Positions 23,530 to 35,481 of a stretch of DNA of 64,000 bases are shown piece by piece (the first letter of the stretch is position 1; the number at the start of each line of letters is the position of its first letter). Position numbers and translations under genes: made by a program. Below the pieces are notes generated by a model. It ran no database searches. It saw only the letters and a list, made by a program, of their open reading frames with translations, and was not told where the DNA came from. The DNA comes from Capitulum mitella. Lineage: Eukaryota; Arthropoda; Thecostraca; Pollicipedomorpha; Pollicipedidae. The stretch is from positions 12,623,568 to 12,687,567 of the forward strand of contig CP099848.1 in assembly GCA_030062745.1 (NCBI GenBank), given 5' to 3'.

Positions 23530-25500
23530 ATCGAGCCCAAGCTTACACAACGTCTCCGTTCTCCATGAAACTGCAAACAAAGCAGCGCCATCTGCTTCAT
23601 GGGCTGTCGAGTCATGATGTAATTGATCGCATACGCAAACAGACCCTCAGAGGAATAATCAACCTAAAACAGCCTTTGCGTTACCCAAAGAAAACCATGC
23701 TCCATTTCCATTTTCCCTATATCCATATTCCCATAACTTTTTGCAATGACGATCATGGCGATCTTGTAACGTTACCTATTAACTCCTCACCGACTGGGGA
23801 GTGGTTGTGAGAAGAACTAGAACAACTCCTCCCCCTGCAGCATTTTGAAAAATATTTCGGAAACGAATAAACGTAGCGTTCTCAAGCGCACATACCGACA
23901 AAAACTAAAAAAGAGGTCGTCTTAGGCCATCACTTAATGACGTCCAAACAGCAACCATGTTTTGCGATTCGACGTTCAATTTTACTTCGCTGCCGTACTG
24001 TCGCTACATTTACAATGTGTGGTGGCTGCGGTTTGCACTGTATATCAGCATGACCTGAGAGTTCAATACAGAGCCTCTCTAACCTCATGCCAGGTCATCG
24101 CAGGCAAAATATGTATTTTTTTCATTTTCCTAGTCCAGTGAGTATACATTTTAGAAAAGGAACTGAATAAAACGATTTTCGGATACGGCCGAAAAAGATT
24201 ATCGATTTTTTTGCAACAAACTGTACGGACAAGGTACGCAGCAGTTCCTTGCAAAAGAGCAGCATTTTTTTTAAGTTTGATCTTTGCCAGTTTAAGGCAG
24301 ATTTCAGCTTCGCAAACACACTGGTGAAGTCTGTCTGACGTTTTGGATGACCAGTGTGGAGACGTCGGCCTTTGCAATGTTGAGCAAAATTCCGTGGGAA
24401 TCTTCCGCATGGGATAAACTAACTTGTAAAGAAATCCAAAGATGTCATTCGGAGGCCACTAGCATGATACTCCGAGCTTGACAGGACAAAATGTCGCAAT
24501 ATTACAAGGGCACGATAACCGACTTTTGTTTCAAGGTGTGTGTGCCCAAGGCTCTTTAAAAGTGTGTGTTTCTCTTTTCGAGAATCTACGTGTCAAATGG
24601 GCCACGAAACCCGCACTGCACGCCACTTTATAAAGGAAGTCAAAATCGGCCCAACCTGTGAGTTTGACCTTTTGTGACCTTTGATCAGGTGGCACTTCGA
24701 ATATGACATTAAACTGACTGGAACATACTGTCACACCAACTGCAGTCGCGGTGGGCAGGGGGAGGGGTAGCGTAATACCACAGTTTCGGCTTTCATGAGT
24801 TGGCACTTGAAGGGTTATACTTAGGATATATCTGCGCACCTTCTTCACCCCAATTTATTAATCGGCCTCAGAAATAGCCTCTACATCGGCATATTTTCGG
24901 AATGTCTACACAAACGACTTCCGGAAGCACAATCAATGAATGGACGTTATAAGGCATCGCGAATTAATCTTTTTGCCCATGTCGTGGTGGAAGTTTTGGG
25001 GGTTTTCGGGTCGACGAATCCGGCTTTGTGAACATTAATCAGGCAATGTCGACCGTGTTTGCAGAGGTGACTCCAGGAAGGGAAAACAGTGGATTTTTGA
25101 TGGCCGCTTTTCATTTTGTTGAAACAATTCCGTTTCTATTACGTTGATGGTTCCATCAATTTTAAGCTACGACGTTGAGTGTAGTTTCTTATGCCAAATG
25201 ATAATTTTGCCAGGGGTGGTGCCGAGCGAAGGAATGGAGAGAGCTAAATTGAGAACAAGTGATACACTTTCTCTACTGTTTCAGTGGACGGACCAAAATG
25301 AATCTGGAAAAAAGACGCAATTTCTCTAGCATGCTACGAGTTTTCGTAGGAATTTCGGAGGCCCAGGTATCAGAATTGATGGCAATAATTCGCGTATTAC
25401 AATGGGACTCGAGCGAATTGTTTTCATAAATTCTGATAACCGAGCCCCGAAACCTATTTAAGCTCGTATCATGCACGAGGAAACACGTTTTCTTTCTGGA
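23530..25500. other. Gene-poor intron DNA
   Basis: No exon, TE domain or RNA gene recognised. AGGTCA-type half-sites occur in both orientations at about 24655-24690 (gtttgaccttttgtgacctttgatc), resembling those in the family A MITEs, so part of this may be an old relative. Confidence 0.4.
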
Positions 25501-26730
25501 TTAACCCTATTCCCGGCAGGGGGGGGGGGGGCGGAATCCGCCCCCCCTCGGGTTTTTTGCTTGCCAATTCCAGGCTTTTTAACGCAGCTTCACGAAACTT
25601 GGTGACTTTTCCTAGCTATTCCTTCTACGCGCCGTGACAAAATTTCGAAATTCTATTTTGCTCAGGGGCGGAGCCAGGCAACGTTTTTGGGAGGCACCTC
25701 AGGTCATTTTTGGCCATGTTGAGGGTAAAAGGAAAATGTCTGCCAAAAACAGAGTTTTTAAGATAGAACTTAAAACTTTATATAAATGTATAGCTAAATA
25801 ATTGGGCAATGTGCATATGTAATTTTGTTTGTCTGAGGTCACTTTACAAGGTCAGGTCAAGGTCAAAAGTCAAAATGTATTTTTTCGTAATAATTTCGGC
25901 GCCGTTTTTTCAAATGCCAAACCCGGAATATATATGACGTAGAAAGATGCCATCTACTTGTGTACCAAGTTTCAGCTTGATATCAGGTCAGGTCACGGAG
26001 CTATGACCTAAAATGTCAGTGCGCGTACCCTATATCGCAAAAGCCAAAAAAATGAATTTTTTGGAATAGAGTGAATTCAATCGATTAAAAACGTTTACAG
26101 ATAATATTGAATTGAATTGAACGACATCATTCCAGGTGACCCCAAGGTCACTGGAAGTCATTTAAGGTCAAAGGTCACAAGTTGATCTGAGAAACGTGTA
26201 ACCATGACAGTTCCCCCTTTTTTATGTCCCTGGCACCGCCTATGCTAACATTATACAAACATTGTAATGCGGTTTGTACTTCTTTAGCATAACATGACTA
26301 GCAGAAGCTAAAAAAGTGTTTTGGCCTCTTTTGTTCATTCCGTTATTGGAAAACTAATCCCCCTATTTTTGAAACCTTGTGAACGCCCATGAATTTTCCC
26401 AAAATTTCAAACTTGCGGGTCCATGGTAAAAGCCCTATCCATAATCTCTCGATTGATGCCAGTTTCATGGAAATCGGTTCATAAACAACGGAGTTATAAG
26501 AAGTCAAAAAGTAACCCCCATTTTGACATTTTTGCCCCCCTGTATCCACAAATTTCAAAATTTTGAAAATTCCTTTTTATAAAAATGTAGTTCACGTCAC
26601 GGCAAATCGATTGCCGTCTGTTGCGATGAAATCGGATAAGTAGTTCTCGAGATCTCAGGGGGGGGCCGAATCCGCCCCCCCCCCTGCCGGGAATCGGCCA
26701 TACCGTCTAGCCCTCCGGGAATAGGGTTAA
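25501..26730 (+). mobile_element. piggyBac-type MITE, family A copy 2 (best preserved)
   Basis: 1230 bp between TTAA 25501-25504 and TTAA 26727-26730. The ends are CCCTATTCCCGG and CCGGGAATAGGG, inverted copies; the 3' end carries an extra 28-bp spacer containing a second GGGAAT. Next to each end is a GC hairpin: a long G-run, GGAATCC-like centre, then a C-run (25518-25549 and 26658-26690). The interior contains many AGGTCA half-sites, including a perfect DR1 at 26165-26177. No transposase ORF. Confidence 0.85.
26165..26177 (+). promoter_or_regulatory. Perfect DR1 nuclear-receptor element inside MITE copy 2
   Basis: AGGTCAAAGGTCA, the ideal site for RXR heterodimers and HNF4-type receptors. 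The same site occurs at 34922-34934 in copy 3; in copy 1 it is decayed (about 3544-3556). Binding in the animal is not shown. Confidence 0.5.
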
Positions 26731-27923
26731 ACTGGGCCCGAATACTGAAAAAGGAACAGGAAGCATGGCACTTATGCTCAATATAGCTGACTATAACACT
26801 GTAACATTCACTAACACTCACCACAGCACTATAGCCCTCGTCATTCATCACCTTCGCACAGCCCCTGGCAAATTTATTAGAGGAAGGGAAGGAACTCCGT
26901 GGAATATTATAATTAAAGGCAATGGGAACATTAAAGTAATGGGAACGCAACATGTGGAAAAAAATAACAAATGAAAAGCATCTATCCAAAATCTCCCAAT
27001 TTTCCCTTCCTGGAAATAACCCTAAGAAATGGGCGATACTACGTGATTGAATTTAATAAATTCTGATCTTTAACCCCGAAAACCTTTAGCAGCTTCCACC
27101 AAAACACGGGCAAAAACCTTTGGTCTCCATGTTCCATCGGGACCCGTTCATTCAAGGTGCAACCGGAAGCGGTTTTGGCAAGCATTTCGAAAATATGTCG
27201 ATGGAGAGATTTTTGGGCCCGATTAATACATGTGGGTGATGAAGGTGGTTAGACATGTCCCAAATACAATCCCTGAAGTGCCAACTTGCGAAAGCCAAAA
27301 TTCCGGTGTTAACCTAGCCCCTTCCACCTGTTTCGGTCTGCTTTTCAGTGCGATTAGGGGACTCTGGACAAAACTGTCGCTTCCTCGACGTCTGACCTGA
27401 CCTATGACATCGCCAGTGACCGAAAAGTAAACAAATGTACATATCGCAGGAACCCAAGTTCCGGCGCTGTCCACTGCCATTTGAACCAGCAGAATCGAAA
27501 GACTGGTTCTCGAGGAAGTCACGGGATGAGGGCGTTAATCCTTCCCACCCCCAGTGAATACCATGTGGCGAAATACCGCAGCGAATGCCAGCCTTATGTT
27601 GCGCTTATACAATGCTAAAATGCGGTGGTTTGCGCCATTCACAAAAGCACAATAATTGCTGTGGCTGCACCATTCTTAAGGGCTCGCGATTCACGCGGTA
27701 CCACGTTACTTAGGGATCTCATACGAGCAACTGAAGAGGCTTCTTTTCATACTCCACATGAGCCCAGCAGGAGAAATCTCTAAGCCTGTCTTGCCAAATT
27801 CGTGAAATAAAGTACCGTTCGGTACGCATCGTCCCACTAACGTAACGCTAAAACCTGTATTGGTACGCTAAGCCGTAATCCAAGCGGACCTATATCTGGG
27901 ACTGACAAACGACGTACAGTCGA
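26731..27923. other. Intron DNA between MITE copy 2 and the GC-rich candidate gene
   Basis: No exon recognised. The short ORFs at 26765-26974 (+) and 27223-27522 (-) carry no motif I know. Confidence 0.4.
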
Positions 27924-28850
27924 CTAGGCGGACGGCCGCCCCGCGGTCGGTACCACGCCGAGCTGCGCCGTCAGCTCGGCGCCCACGTCGCCTCCGACGC
28001 GGTCGGCGGCCGGCTCGGCCTGCTGCGTCGCCTGCAGCTGCTGGATCAGCTGCTGCAGCAGGTCGGTGGCCACCTGGCCGGCCGCCGCCACCTCCGGAGC
28101 CTCGGTGGGGATCGGGGCCGTCGTGCCGCCGCCGTGGGTCGCCACGGTTCGCCTGGTGAACGCCGCTAGGTTCGGGGCGGTGGTGGCGGATCCGCCTGAC
28201 GCCGGGCTGGGGCGCGGCGTCGGCGGCCTGGCCGCCGGCCACGCTGCGCTGGGAGTGTTAGGTGCGAGGGCGCCGGGTGCTGGCCGCATCGGCCGCGGCC
28301 GCGCGGTAGGCACGTGGGGCACTGGCGCCTGCGCGGCGGGGCCGGGCGGGCGGCGGCACCGGTTTCGGTGTTTCTCCCTGGACTTCTTCATGCGGCCCTG
28401 CAGCCCGGACGGCGAGCACCGTTCGGCCGACTTGGGCCGCTTGCTCTTGTGGCGGTGCGACTTGGGCCGGTGCTTGCTCCTCGCCGCCGCCCTTGCGGCG
28501 CGCGGCGCTCCCAGCAGCTCCTCCTCCTCCTCGCTTTCGACCAGCACGGCGCCGCGCTGGCGCGGCCGGCCCAGCGCGGCGTCCAGCCGGTCCAGCCGGC
28601 CGGCCAGCTCCGCCGGCGGCCGCCCAAGCCGGAGTTGGCACGGCCGGACACGGCGAGCCGACACAAGCCGCCGCCGCCGCCGCCGCAGACGGCCGGTTCA
28701 GACAGTCCTCCAGACTGCGCTCGAGACCCAGCAGCAGCCGGCGCCGGCAGCCAGCGGCGGTCGGGCCGGCCGGCGCACCGGCAGCCAGCGCCAGCGCGCC
28801 CAGCAACCAGACCAGCAGCCGTGGCCGGCGGCGGTAGTCGGGCGTTCATG
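27924..28850 (-). CDS. Candidate secreted, basic, low-complexity protein (frame breaks)
   Basis: GC-rich DNA keeps several frames open here, so support comes from composition. An ATG at 28850 with good context (cagccATGAAC) is followed, one frame off, by a signal-peptide-like stretch (RLLVWLLGALALAAG). The same frame continues to an alanine run encoded by a GCC repeat near 28670. In the third frame (28664-27924) lie a heptad-like ELAGRLDRLDAAL, an acidic ESEEEEEL, a long Lys/Arg/His block (KHRPKSHRHKSKRPKS and KKSREKHRNR), a Pro/Ala/Thr-rich tail and LLQQLIQQLQ before the stop. Both joins would need the loss of one base, as in the nrf-6-like gene. I do not recognise a family. It lies in the TMEM129 intron on the same strand. 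Chance open frames are a real alternative. Confidence 0.35.
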
Positions 28851-31170
28851 GCTGCGGCTGGTTCGCGACTGCCGCCGGCCGCCGGGCGGGCTCGGCGCTG
28901 TTCGCAGCCGGCACCGTTAAACGGAAGAGAAATTCGGCAGCCGGGCGCCGCACGAAGCCGCCATGTTTGATCGGGCGACACGCCGCGACCCGAGGCGCGC
29001 TCACGCAGCTACAATCACATCCGACGTCGACCCAAGGGGGTGAAAAGGCGCAGGCCGCCGCTTCCTCCCGCGCCGTGTTCACCACGTTTCTCGTGACAGA
29101 GCTGCATTACACACGACTTCGTGCTTCCGGAGCTCACAGAGAGCACCTCAGTTAGCTGCCTATGGATGAAGATGTAGCTGGGTGACGAAAAGCGCAGGTT
29201 CCTCCAGGGGGTCACGCTATGAATGCATTTCAGGCAGTGGTAAATACGTTCAACAATTTTCGATGGCGATATGCGTTGCACAGAACAAGGCCTTATGAAG
29301 AGCAGAGTGCAGAACATCGCTATGGACCCAATGTTCTAACATTCCATAGCGACGATGGAGAACCTAAGGAACACAATAAATGCATAAGATGTCACGCATG
29401 AGTCATTTACATCAAAATGACGCACCAAAAACAATAAAACAAACATCAGTTGTTTTGCTATATGAAACAAATCGTATCGCTACATATTTCAAGGTTCCAG
29501 CTTTACTAAAAAGGCACGCATGACATCAATCAGACGTCGTGACCAGTGCTTACTTCAGGTACTACGCCATGATTATGCTCGCATAACCGTTACATACGCT
29601 ATTAGATACGCGAATTTTGTACCATGTCCATTTGCGGCAGTCATATACGTACATAGGAAAGAAAGAAAGCCATCGACTGTGGGCATGTGGGGTCAAGGTA
29701 TTGACGCCTGTACGTCGAGGGTTTCTAGCGTTTGTCACATCATTTGCCACATTACCAATGATAGGACACGACACAGCATGAAATCCTGTCTCATGAATTC
29801 ATGTAATATCACGGATTCCTTCTACAACATGAACCTAGTGTCTCAAAACATTTTTCACAGTCTCATAGTTATCGGGCAGCGGGCACAGACGGAATGTGAA
29901 AACCTGATATTTCGTGTGAACAGAATATTTTAATTCCGCAATGATCTGACGGCTCGAATGAGCTCTAACGAAATATCCATCCCACCCACAGAGCGTGTCA
30001 GCAACGTTGTACAAGTCATCATATTTCATCGCGACGACGCAAACCATTTGGCTTTCGCACCGGAAAAGCCTGGGGGGAGACGGATGGGACCGGAACTGAA
30101 GACAGGATGACAGCTCAGGAATTTTAATGTCCGCCGGACGTGGCAAGTGATTGTCATACCTCCTCCCTCCCACTTCTCTAATCCCAAGAGGTTTTCCTCA
30201 TACTGATGACGAACGGCCCGCCTGAAATTTACCACAGCTGATCTCACATCCTTTTCATATGTACAAAAAGTTTCAGGTGGTATCACGGCATCGAAGTTGT
30301 AACGTCCTTCCCAAGGGTTTGCAAGCCGTCTTTCTAGATTTGGGCAACATTTAGGCTTCTTTTTCAGGAGTCTCACATGATTCGGGGTAGTCTTTGAAGC
30401 AGGGCCGCTTCAGCGTATGACTGGCAACATATCAAGCCCTGAAAAGCCAATGGCCTTTCCAAGGTAACGTGAGGTCACTGGCCTTGTATGAGGTTCAGCT
30501 CCCTTTGACTTGATCTTAGAGCAATTTTGGCGCTGATTACAGTGAAGGAAACATTGTTCTCCCCTTTCGATTATCAAAACCCTCTTCTGTGCTATTAATG
30601 CATACTTTTGACACTAGAAACACATGACAACAATGCTTTATCCGTCACTGATCTGGCGTTGATGCGAAGGAGAAAAGCAATCACTGACTACAACGAATGA
30701 TCAGTTTTCAAACTTAGTCGCTACAAAGCATGGTTTGCAGGCCAATTTGCTATGAAATGACTACGACGAAGGTGGAGATGCCAAACGATGAGTCTTTTCT
30801 GTTGTGACCTAAGAGGTTGCCATGTAATCTGAAGAGAACAAATCGGGAACTATTCCAATCAGAATGAAATGTTCTGCTCAATCGGTTCCGTTCAGTCACT
30901 TCATCCATACTGGGAGCGAAAATAACACATTTCCAAGGTACGGCATAAAGCGGCCCATGTCCACATTTAGCTGAGTCTGAGGGTACCGTTACTAAGCAGG
31001 AAGTAAAGCTGGCGTTGGTGACAAACCGGAACGAATTCCAGTCACCCGTCCAATGTCTCGAATCCAATGTCGCCCACTGACCACCAATATATGATTCGTA
31101 AGCAATCGCGATATTGTAAAGTTTGCGCCGATCAAAGCATGCCATGGCAGCAATACGGACTAAATAACAT
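28851..31170. other. Intron DNA between the GC-rich candidate and the duplicated exon
   Basis: No exon recognised. 28,851-29,160 remains GC-rich and could contain the 5' UTR of the minus-strand candidate. The rest is ordinary A/T-richer DNA with short shadow ORFs. Confidence 0.4.
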
Positions 31171-31444
31171 AGGACAGTGTGTCAATGATAAGCACCAGTC
31201 CTCGGCCTCTCGCCGCAGAGTGCGTGTCTGGCCATGGTCGGTCTGTCACCGCTGCTGGTCGCCGCCCTCTGCATATCGCTCACCGGCGCTGCCAACTACG
31301 GCCACACCGTACAGCTTAATGGCGACGGACGGCCATGGATCAACCTGTGGACCAAGCTGCTCCACGCGAGGTACCAGTTCGACCGAGAAGAGGAGCTGCT
31401 TGCCCACAAACACAGTCTGCGACGGCAGGATAGCTCCCGCAATG
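31171..31444 (+). pseudogene. Orphan second copy of nrf-6-like exon 1
   Basis: The ATG at 31234 to the donor at 31444|gtaaga is 211 bp, the same length and phase as 12968-13178. It has 13 base differences by my count (about 94% identity) and 7 amino-acid changes; the signal peptide is conserved. Similarity begins about 60 bp before the ATG, so the 5' leader and initiator region were copied as well. It lies 7.9 kb downstream of the end of the nrf-6-like gene on the same strand. I find no NRF or acyltransferase exon after it up to the end of the window. It may be an orphan exon of a partial duplication, or the first exon of a paralogue whose rest was lost. Confidence 0.75.
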
Positions 31445-34268
31445 GTAAGAGATAGTAATGTGTTTTGAAATAATTTGCGAGGGACTTCACACGTCTCAGC
31501 ACCTACCGACGCTGCAGCAATCAAATGAATGAGCTGGGATATCCTAAGCATGAAGTAAGAATTTGTTCAAAGTATTTTGCATAACGATCTGGTTCAAACG
31601 GCAAAAGGGGAGATACGGTATTTCTTAACTACGGTGTACGCATTAATAACGTAAAGTTAGTTATGCAGCTACCTTTTAAGATATTTCGCATAGTGTTTCA
31701 ACCGGAGCTGAGACCCCTTTCCTTTGACGTTTGATGCGACGCTTGCAAAACTTACGCTCCCCACGGATATGGCCATTTCCATTTTGCGGAAGGCGTCGTG
31801 CATGCTATAACCAATGGAGAAAGACATCACACACTCCCTTGTGCATTGATTATTCATTTCTCCTCAGTTGTTCTTGCTATTACAAAATGGGTTCCACCTC
31901 AAACAAAATTGCCCAAGGTCAAACCAAGTTGCGGACAGTGTCTATGGTATGTTTTGTTAGTCCCGTGTGATTACCATGTAACTGCACCATGTAATTGCGT
32001 GTAACTGTATCAGATTATTACGCAGTTATACATTCGCATTCCCATCTGGTTATCCCCACAAAGAAATACTACCAAACTGGCATTCATACCGATGAACCGC
32101 ATCATCCTTACACATGTCGTATTCTATTTCTGCATCCAACTATTTCAATCCAAGGGTGTGTAAACCGGTTTGTCGTTCTTAGTTACACAGAACTGTCCTT
32201 TCATTATTACATGCATCCTCCATATAGAAATCCACGCCCATACCATGGATTTTTCGTATGTATGTATGTATGCATGTATGCAGTGTGTGCATGTATGTGT
32301 TTATGTACGTGCTGAAAGGATCCACGCAATGACTTTTTCTGCCCTCTTGTCAGGATTACAAAAAAATGCACAAAAGAGCACACTTGGTCAGATGAGCGAA
32401 ATGCTCTGCTCAGCCGGCAACCGGCGGCCCCTCCCCACACCGTGATACAGCAGAGCATACGTGGAGAGACAAGGACATAGACGATGATGTACAATATGTC
32501 GGGAGTGAAGTGGAAACGGATTTTGAATGTTCAGCTGGATTTCTGGATGGATTTATGACTGGATTTCCCACCGTTCAGTGAGAAAAGGATGTTAATGCAA
32601 CGCCGAACAATGGTGGTTATAAGTTTCTACCAAGATAACATCTCCGTTAATGATTCCACTAACTACTTCCACTCACCTTTTTGGAATCATGACATAAAAC
32701 GAAATGTCGATGAGAAACTGTTCTGTCTTCTTTATCGAGGCCTTGGTGCCAATAAGCTTGAAGTTCGTTTTTCTGCGTTCATTTTCAGACTGTTGGATAG
32801 CAACCAGATAACTGCTTTGATCGCTCAGAAATTTTGGATAGACTTTCAAACAGTTTACCATGTTCCATGAAAACCTGAGGTAAACAACTTGACGTGTTAC
32901 TGACACGTGAACTCCCCATCCAAGGCACGTCATGCACATATTTCGATACAGCGACGGTCTTTATCGAGTACAACATGGTGCAAGTACATTAGGGTGCTCA
33001 ACCCATGTGTCAGTGGCGTGACACCCATGGTGTTACCCCCGTCACCCAGCCTACACCCCAGTCATTAGGTGACCTCCGCACGTATGTCATTACTTGGGTC
33101 AAGGTTACGTGGGGTCAACAAACTCGTAAATGGAGGTTAGTGACTTTGTAATGCTATTGTCCCCAGTGGGTCATGAAGTAACAGCAAGTGCTGATTTGTA
33201 AAACAAGAGCGATTTGAGTCACTATTCATCATCAATCAAACGTCTTCATGGACCCCTCAAAACAGCCGTATGGAATACGGCCTGGAAGACCACATTCCAT
33301 AAAATGCAGAGAGGCCCAAGTAACAATTACGCACAGAGGGTAAGGGCGGAAGTTTCCCAAAACTGATGGTGAAGGTGCCATTTTGAAGTTCCTTCTTTCT
33401 ATTCAACACTGCATTCGTAGTATTAATCTGTTCGTCAAGACGGAATGATTGTGTGTTCCCTATTTATGTCGTGGTTCCGTTCATGGCAGTGGGTGTGTGG
33501 CGCCAGCGGGGCGTGCGGGCGATGAGCGCGTGTATCGTCAGGTCGTTGAGGGCGTTTGGCTCGCGCAGCGTCGCGTGTGCCACTGCAGATGTAGAGTTTT
33601 CTGATGGCACCTTCAGAAATGCCTTCGCCGCAGGCACATCAAGTTTCACTTTGGGCTGACGATCGCCGCGTGCCACATTTCGCGCCATAGCTTAATAGTG
33701 ACCACTGTCTGGCATGAAATTTTTGTGAGCGATAACGAGCCCAGCCACTTTCAATCACCATTCCCATAATGGCCACATTACCTACCACAAATCACGATTC
33801 TGATACCACACCATGTTAGTGGTTGTTAAATTGATTCGGCATCCAGTTGAACAAAGGAAACAAACGGCTGCAGTCGCTAAACGTTCGCATGACTGCTGCT
33901 GGAATTCTTGCTATAAACTTCCACAACTATATATAGAGTCTCTCAGAAAAACCTCATCCCGCTTTGTGTGCGATCACTGTTGCTCAGAAACCGAGATGTC
34001 AAGGCTTAAATAGTGCAGGTCTTAAAAGACAACTGAAGCCAAATTATATTAAACGATCTATTTTTAGAATAAAATAATGAATACCACTACAATACTAACA
34101 TCAATTTGAGGTTACTTTTGCCTTCATTTCTGTTCCCTGCATTTCCCATTATGACGTGACCAAAGCGAGACTAAAATCCGACATCCCCGTTATTCACTTT
34201 ACCCAGAGTCCTAATCCGTACTTCAAACCCTTATGTTTCAGTTTGAGTTAAACATAGCACATTAAAAC
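31445..34268. other. Intron DNA with simple repeats and a dispersed repeat
   Basis: A TATG-type microsatellite lies at about 32258-32310. The stretch at 33950-34200 shares diverged blocks with 17830-17990 and 20755-20870. No exon recognised. Confidence 0.4.
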
Positions 34269-35481
34269 TTAACCCCATTCCCGGCAGAGGGGGTTGAATC
34301 CGCCCCACACCGGTTTTTTTATTGCCAATTCCAGGCTTTCTGACGCAGCTTCACGAAACTTAGTCACTTTTCCTAGCTATTCTTTCTAAGTACTGTGACG
34401 GAATTTCAAAGTTCTATTTTCCTCAGGGGCGGAGCCAGGCAACGTTTTTGGGACGTATCCTCAGGCCGTTTTTGACCCTGTTGAGGGTAAAAGGAAAATG
34501 ACTGCCAAAAACAGCATTTTTAAGACAGAACTTAAAACTTTACATGGATGTATAGCCAAATACTTGGGCAACGTGCAAGTACAATTTTGGTCATCTCAGG
34601 TCACTTTACAAGGTCAGGTCAAGGTCAAAAGTAAGAATTTGGTTTTATAGTAATAATTTCGGCGTTATTTTTTGAAATGCCAAACAAAGAATACATATGA
34701 CGTACAAGGATGTCCACTACTTGTGTATCAAGTTTCAGCTTGATATCAGGTCGGGTCACGGAGCTATGACCGAAAATGTCAGTGCGCGTACCCTACATCA
34801 CAATAGCGGTAAAATAAAATTTTTGAAATAGAGTGAATTCAGATGACTGAAAACGTTTACAGATAATATTAAATGCACACGAGATCATTCCAACTGACTC
34901 AAGGTCACTGGAGACCATTTAAGGTCAAAGGTCACAAGTTGGTCTGAAGAGCATCTGACCATGGCAGTTCCCCCTTTTTCATGTTCCTGGCACTGCCTAT
35001 GCTAACATTAAACAAACACTGTAATGCGATTTGTACTTCTTTAGCATAACATGACTAGTAGACGCCAAAAATATGCTTTTACCTTTTTTGTTCATTCAGT
35101 TGTTAAAAAGACGAATCCTCGTATTTTTGAAACCCTGTGAACGTCTATGAATTCTTCCAAAATTTCAAATGTGTGTGTCAATGGTAAAATCCCCATTCAT
35201 AATCTCTCAATTCATGCTAATTTCGTCGAAATCGGTCCATAAACAACAAAGTTCTAAGAAGTCCAAACCCCCGCCCCCCATTTTGATATTTTTGCCCCGC
35301 TATCCACCACTTTTCGAAATTCTGGGAACGTCTTTTTTGTGTCGTTTACGCCATGGCAAATCGATTGACCTTTGTTGCGATGAAATCGGATCCGCAATTC
35401 TCGAGATCTCAGGGGGGGGGGCGAATCCACTCCCCTGCCGGGAATCGGCCATACCGTCTAGCCCTCCGGAAATGGAGTTAA
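34269..35481 (+). mobile_element. piggyBac-type MITE, family A copy 3
   Basis: 1213 bp between TTAA 34269-34272 and TTAA 35478-35481. The 5' end is intact (CCCCATTCCCGGCAG); the 3' end is slightly decayed (ccggaaatggag). The terminal GC hairpins are partly eroded. The interior keeps the half-site cluster, including AGGTCAAAGGTCA at 34922-34934. Confidence 0.82.

Noticed and set aside
28066-28970. Long Ala/Arg/Gly/Pro-rich ORFs on the + strand (284 and 218 codons)
   Set aside because: GC-rich sequence lacks stop codons in most frames; the composition is what random GC-rich DNA gives, and the better-structured reading is on the minus strand.
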